Assembly: GCA_014377495.1 (NCBI GenBank)
Contig: JACMPN010000046.1
Location: 1-5,862 of the forward strand
Length of the DNA: 5,862 nucleotides
Origin: Candidatus Sericytochromatia bacterium
GTDB lineage: Bacteria > Cyanobacteriota > Sericytochromatia > JACMPN01
Direction of reading: 5' to 3'
How positions within the stretch are numbered: position 1 is the first letter of the stretch; the number at the start of each line of letters is the position of its first letter. The notes beneath the pieces are model-generated. The model searched no databases. It saw nothing but the letters and a program-made list of their open reading frames with translations, and had not been told where the DNA came from. Of the stretch, positions 5,751-5,862 are shown piece by piece. The position numbers and the translations under genes were made by a program.

Positions 5751-5862
5751 GGGCTATCTCAATCAACGATCGGTCGCCTGGCACCGCATGACTGCGCCAA
5801 GACTGCGTTACAGTGTCTCACCGGACTACCCCGTACGCTTCGTCACTGTGCCTTGCCTGGCA
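5751..5862. repeat. MITE-like nested-palindrome repeat, right copy (3' part cut by the window end)
   Basis: The element opens with GGGCTATCTCAATCAACGA (5751-5769) directly after the SPW gene stop codon. CTATCTCAATCAACGA (5754-5769) is the inverted counterpart of 114-129. CGCCTGGCACCG (5775-5786) equals bases 1-12. Bases 5801-5862 match 27-88 with three differences. Between these, 14 bases (5787-5800) differ from the left copy (13-26), so the arm here would pair less well with the left copy's distal arm. ACAGTG (5810-5815) and CACTGT in the core can form an inner stem. The distal arm and end lie outside the window. Confidence 0.85.

Noticed and set aside
1..5862. CRISPR array
   Set aside because: The two repeats are about 5.7 kb apart, longer than CRISPR repeats, and there are no regularly spaced units or cas genes.

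Overview
This is a high-GC bacterial window. By eye most third codon positions are G or C. It very probably comes from a diderm (Gram-negative-type) organism, because it encodes a CpxP/Spy/CnrX-like periplasmic protein and an exported phospholipase D-type protein. I cannot assign a phylum from sequence alone. No tRNA, rRNA, CRISPR array, transposase or integrase is visible.

Layout from left to right. Bases 1-133 hold a hairpin-rich repeat element that is cut by the window edge. Bases 134-712 hold an unrecognised 192-aa gene on the minus strand whose stop codon abuts the repeat. Bases 713-1025 are a divergent promoter region. Bases 1026-3464 are a tightly coupled three-gene operon: an ECF sigma factor, a long membrane anti-sigma factor with six zinc-finger modules, and a small CpxP/Spy/CnrX-like periplasmic protein. 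Bases 3648-5117 encode an exported two-HKD phospholipase D superfamily protein with its own promoter. Bases 5256-5750 encode a four-helix SPW-repeat membrane protein with a very basic tail. Bases 5751-5862 begin a second copy of the repeat, again touching a stop codon and cut by the window end.

How the genes may work together. The operon has the parts of CnrYXH-type signalling: an ECF sigma, a membrane anti-sigma and a periplasmic heavy-metal/envelope-stress sensor. A GGAAC-N17-CGTC promoter lies just upstream of the sigma gene, so positive autoregulation is likely. The phospholipase D-like and SPW proteins are envelope proteins and could be part of the response. I see no second ECF-type promoter in front of them, so that link is only positional.

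Most unusual points: (1) the anti-sigma has six HxxxCxxC modules in a full-short-full, full-short-full pattern, where one is normal; (2) the whole block lies between two copies of a MITE-like nested-palindrome element whose shared 16-bp end motif starts a few bases after the flanking stop codons.
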